The notes beneath the pieces were generated by a model. That model was given only the letters and a program-made list of their open reading frames with translations, searched no databases and was not told where the DNA came from. Both the position numbers and the translations under genes were made by a program. 64,000 nucleotides of DNA from NCBI GenBank assembly GCA_001630475.1, contig KV419405.1, positions 128,900 through 192,899 of the forward strand, read 5' to 3'. Shown here in pieces: positions 61,103-64,000 of this stretch; position 1 is the first letter of the stretch, and the number at the start of each line of letters is the position of its first letter. Origin of the DNA: Sistotremastrum niveocremeum HHB9708 (lineage: Eukaryota; Basidiomycota; Agaricomycetes; Sistotremastrales; Sistotremastraceae).

Positions 61103-63830
61103 TCAAGGATTTGAAACTTTTCTTTTCCTGCTGAATATCGACAACAGATTCTTTGCACGGTGTTTCTTGCCACGGGCTACAACGGCTGATTCGGTGGCAT
61201 GTTCGGAGATTTCTGCGATGGAGGCGAAGGATGGACCGGACGCATAGGTGATATCCGGAACTGTGAGGAAGCCATGCGACTCGAGATCTTGAAGGAGAGA
61301 CAAGACACGGTCATTGATCACGTCGTATCGGATGTACGGATTGCTGAATGTACATCAGCCGACGAGCCAGACGGGAGGATCCACGTACTCACATGCGATA
61401 GCGAACGTGTGCGGCATCACCACGGAGGTGGCAATCGGAGCAGAGGGGATCCGGAGAAAGCGACCAGAACCCAGGCGGATCAGGCACGCAATTACCGGCA
61501 GTGGGTGGATGAGCAAAGTAGTGGACAGTTGAGGGCTCGAATACCGTGAGAAAGGCATCAACTTGGAAGCCCGTGTTAGACACTACGAACAGTCAGCGTC
61601 GACGTTTATGACAGGTGAAGACTGACGAAGGCGGAGGGAATGAACGTCGATTCCCAATACCTTGGCAAGTGACAGCGCAGATCCAAGAAAGAAGTCGGCA
61701 ATGTCTTCTGTGCGAAGCGATCGGATAAACGTGCGAAGATAAATTTCCTCTCCCGGCGAGACGTGGATCGACCATCTGCGGCGATTGAGTCATCAAATCG
61801 AGAAAATCAAAGAATCTGACCTTGTGTATCCACTGATCCGGGTTCCTACGATTGTCTCCCGCTCTCCGTCACGCGATCGAGAAGCAGTGATGAAATATTC
61901 TGGTGGCTCAGCGAGTGGGAATTGATGAAGTAGAGGAATCAAATGCCAGTCCTTTCCCTCTTTCCACCCAATTTCACCAACAGACCGTGAATTCTCTGTT
62001 TTATACTCAAACTCACTCGAATCGCTCCACCACCGCAGCCAATCCAACAGATCTCGCGCATTCTCTTTCGTTTTCTCTTCATTCCACCTTGTCACTGCTT
62101 TCCTCATTCGCTCGAACTCATCTGCATAGAATTCGAAGGACCTGGTCGCTCCCCAATTGCCATCTGCGTCGAGTGAGAATATGTCTCCTCACAACAAACC
62201 CCAACTCACCTCGTCCCTCCCTCAGCTGTTCCTCCTTCAGCACTGAGAATTTGCAGTCAACGATCACTCACCCTCCAGAATGCCTCGTTCATCCGCCACC
62301 CTGAATCCTCCCACCGACTATCCATTCTTCCCAGTCCTCCCAAGCACAACCGCTTGTCTCGAGCACTCAGCAGAACATCTTGATACTGCTTGAAGGCATC
62401 ACTCGCCGCTTGTCTTATATATACGCGAAACACTCACCCCTCCTCTCCAGGACCCCCTGAGTTCCCGAAGAAATTGATATCCTGCCTGCCGTCCTTTCGT
62501 AAGCCCTGAGTACACGTCCACTGAACATGACACACCACAAATTCACACATCTAGTGCTGTATTAGCTTCACATAGACGCCGAAAGCATGGCACTCACAAT
62601 GCGCGAATGCTCAAGAAAATACTTGAGACCTGGCAAACTTTGGAAGTATTCGAATGCGACAATGCTGTCTTTGGTCATAGTGAGTTCCAGACCTTGAGTA
62701 CAATCAGTCGACGTACCAGCCTCAATCACGATCATCTTTGTTCTCCGGCTAGCGATTGAAACACCAAGCATCCTGGCAAACAAAGGATGTCTGCACCCAC
62801 AACAGACATGGTCAAAGATCGGAATCATGCTATAGGTGCGTAACTCACAGTAGGTCACGTCGTAATTCAATCTCGCTATTGAACGCATTCCGAGCTCGGT
62901 CTTCGCATGCATCCATCGTTTGAAACTTCTTTACAATGACGGCTCTTTTATGTCCAGCCCAATCGATCATTCGAGCTTTTCCAAACCGGATCGTATATCC
63001 TCTCTTTGATCGACAACTGATTTCTTCTAGGAAAGTGATGTCTTCGGTTGGGATCCGGCGAATCTGTCGAGGTGCATCAGCCTCTAGCATCACATTTGAG
63101 TTCACGTGCATGCATACCTCATCTGGCTCATCTTGATTGGCGGGTAATGTGGCATTCGCGCTCAAAGACATGACTTGCATCCGATTTAGGATGCCAGTCA
63201 ACTTGGTATCGGCAGCTAATGAAAATTGAAACTTCACACTGATTAGTGCGCTGTATATCGTCGTTCAGATATATATACGTACCATGTACATCTGATATGC
63301 TTCGTTTAGTCTGTTCAGACAATCTTTCGTCTCATCTTGTATGCTCGCTGTTTTGAAAATGCGCTTCCGTCCCAGTTCATTTCCAAGTCGCTCAACCGTT
63401 GTCGAAACGCCGGTCAAGACTCTACGAAATATCAATCAAGAATCAATGGCGTGCTTCGATATAGAAGAAAGGATAGCACTCACTCCAGATAACGCTCAAG
63501 GCGTTCTCTCAAATCATCAGACAGAGGCTCCTCCAATCCTTCTTCATGATCCAGCCACGATTTGAGAACCAGGATTTGCTCAGCAGCACGTCTTGCGATG
63601 TCACTGCACTCCTCTTTATTCACCCTGACTCGCTATTTCGATATGAGTTGACAAATATAAGAAATATAAAATTGAAGCAGACCGACCTCCGCAGTCTCTA
63701 TCAGTGTAATCCCCACCCCTGCGACGCACTTAACGATCCCACCCGCCGGCGCAGGAATAGCTTCTCCCGCACTCTGCAAAGCCTTCAATCTGTTGAGAAG
63801 GTTGGCAGTCGTGTCTGGTGAGAGAGGCAT
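61103..63830 (-). CDS. MLKL-like protein: helical N-terminal domain plus degenerate kinase domain
   Basis: Twelve exons (63687-63830, 63484-63632, 63283-63421, 62849-63231, 62598-62790, 62438-62550, 62272-62401, 62210-62234, 61821-62163, 61627-61775, 61393-61582, 61103-61343) join in phase through GT-AG introns to 732 codons plus stop. Residues 1-144 are helical (VAGVGITLIE, NKEECSDIARRAAEQIL, QDETKDCLNRLNEAYQMYM), like the MLKL/Cbl-N four-helix type seen in fungal NLRs. Residues about 205-400 look like a kinase: RAVIVKKF (Lys245), EIELRRDLLHPLFARMLGVS (helix C), hinge KMIVIEAG, then YQDVLLSARDKRLCL and GGLG. HRD is absent and GLG stands where DFG is expected, so it is probably a pseudokinase. 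The C-terminal region has WSIHVSPGEEIYLRTF and PDPPGFWSLSPDPL and a basic end. Helical executioner plus pseudokinase is the MLKL layout, so a membrane-active cell-death role is possible but unproven. Confidence 0.75.
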
Positions 63831-64000
63831 CGAATGGAAGAGGGCTGACAGAGCGCTGTAGGAACGAGCCCGGAGTATATGTAGAGAATGGTGGTGAATG
63901 CATGGTGGTGATACCGTCTGAGACGCTCAGGCCGTGGGCTTTGTCTTATGTGCCTGTATCGAAGACTGCGGCGGAATTATCTTCATAAATGGAATGATAT
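63831..64000. other. Upstream region of the MLKL-like gene
   Basis: The last 170 bp hold the presumed promoter of the minus-strand gene. There is no other feature that I can support. Confidence 0.4.

Noticed and set aside
1-64000. CRISPR array, tRNA or rRNA genes
   Set aside because: No regular repeat-spacer pattern was seen and no tRNA- or rRNA-like sequence stood out. A eukaryotic genome makes CRISPR implausible. A tRNA scan would be decisive.

Overview
The window looks like a basidiomycete (Agaricomycete-type) nuclear chromosome. Genes are cut by many GT-AG introns of about 45-60 nt. The recognisable proteins have clear mushroom-type relatives (Bre1, Ert1, Pex5, fused allantoicase/ureidoglycolate lyase), and the transposons (Plavaka, hAT-like miniature elements, a Ty1/copia LTR element) are typical of that group. 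No RNA gene or CRISPR array was found.

Left part, 1-23925, is compact and mostly housekeeping. In order: Golgi CASP/Coy1 (cut by the window edge, minus), mitochondrial ribosomal protein uS9m (plus), Bre1 H2B ubiquitin ligase (minus), an allantoicase-ureidoglycolate lyase fusion (minus), a C2H2 zinc-finger factor (plus), the PTS1 receptor PEX5 (plus), a PrmC/Mtq1-type glutamine methyltransferase (minus), the Ert1-like Zn2Cys6/PAS regulator (plus), methylthioribose-1-phosphate isomerase (plus), an unknown acidic-tailed protein (plus), a SIKE/FGFR1OP2-like coiled-coil protein (plus) and the 3' half of an ABCA-type ABC transporter (minus). The Ert1-like regulator and PEX5 suggest carbon-source and peroxisome functions nearby, but nothing shows a true metabolic cluster.

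A Ty1/copia element with near-identical 241-bp LTRs fills 23926-28848 and marks a sharp boundary. On its left the transporter gene stops abruptly. On its right an exon of an unrelated gene family starts abruptly, and the flanking 5-mers do not match. This looks like a rearrangement (or assembly) junction through LTR sequence.

Right part, 28849-64000, is accessory and rich in repeats. Its main content is a minus-strand gene family. The full member (61103-63830, 12 exons, 732 codons plus stop) has an N-terminal helical domain resembling the MLKL/Cbl-N four-helix type. This is followed by a kinase-like region with a beta3 lysine but no recognisable HRD or DFG, then a C-terminal region with a PPGFW motif. 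At least five partial relatives lie on the same strand. Three of them (exon A at 54 kb, exons B-C at 45 kb, exons D-L at 32-34 kb) are collinear and complementary, as if one gene had been pulled apart by insertions. Around them sit a Plavaka transposon, three hAT-like elements with perfect 8-bp target duplications, one hypothetical gene, a kinase-like gene, a PD-(D/E)XK-like gene and several unusual perfect fold-back hairpins. About 34.0-44.7 kb and 57.9-61.1 kb hold no gene that I can support.
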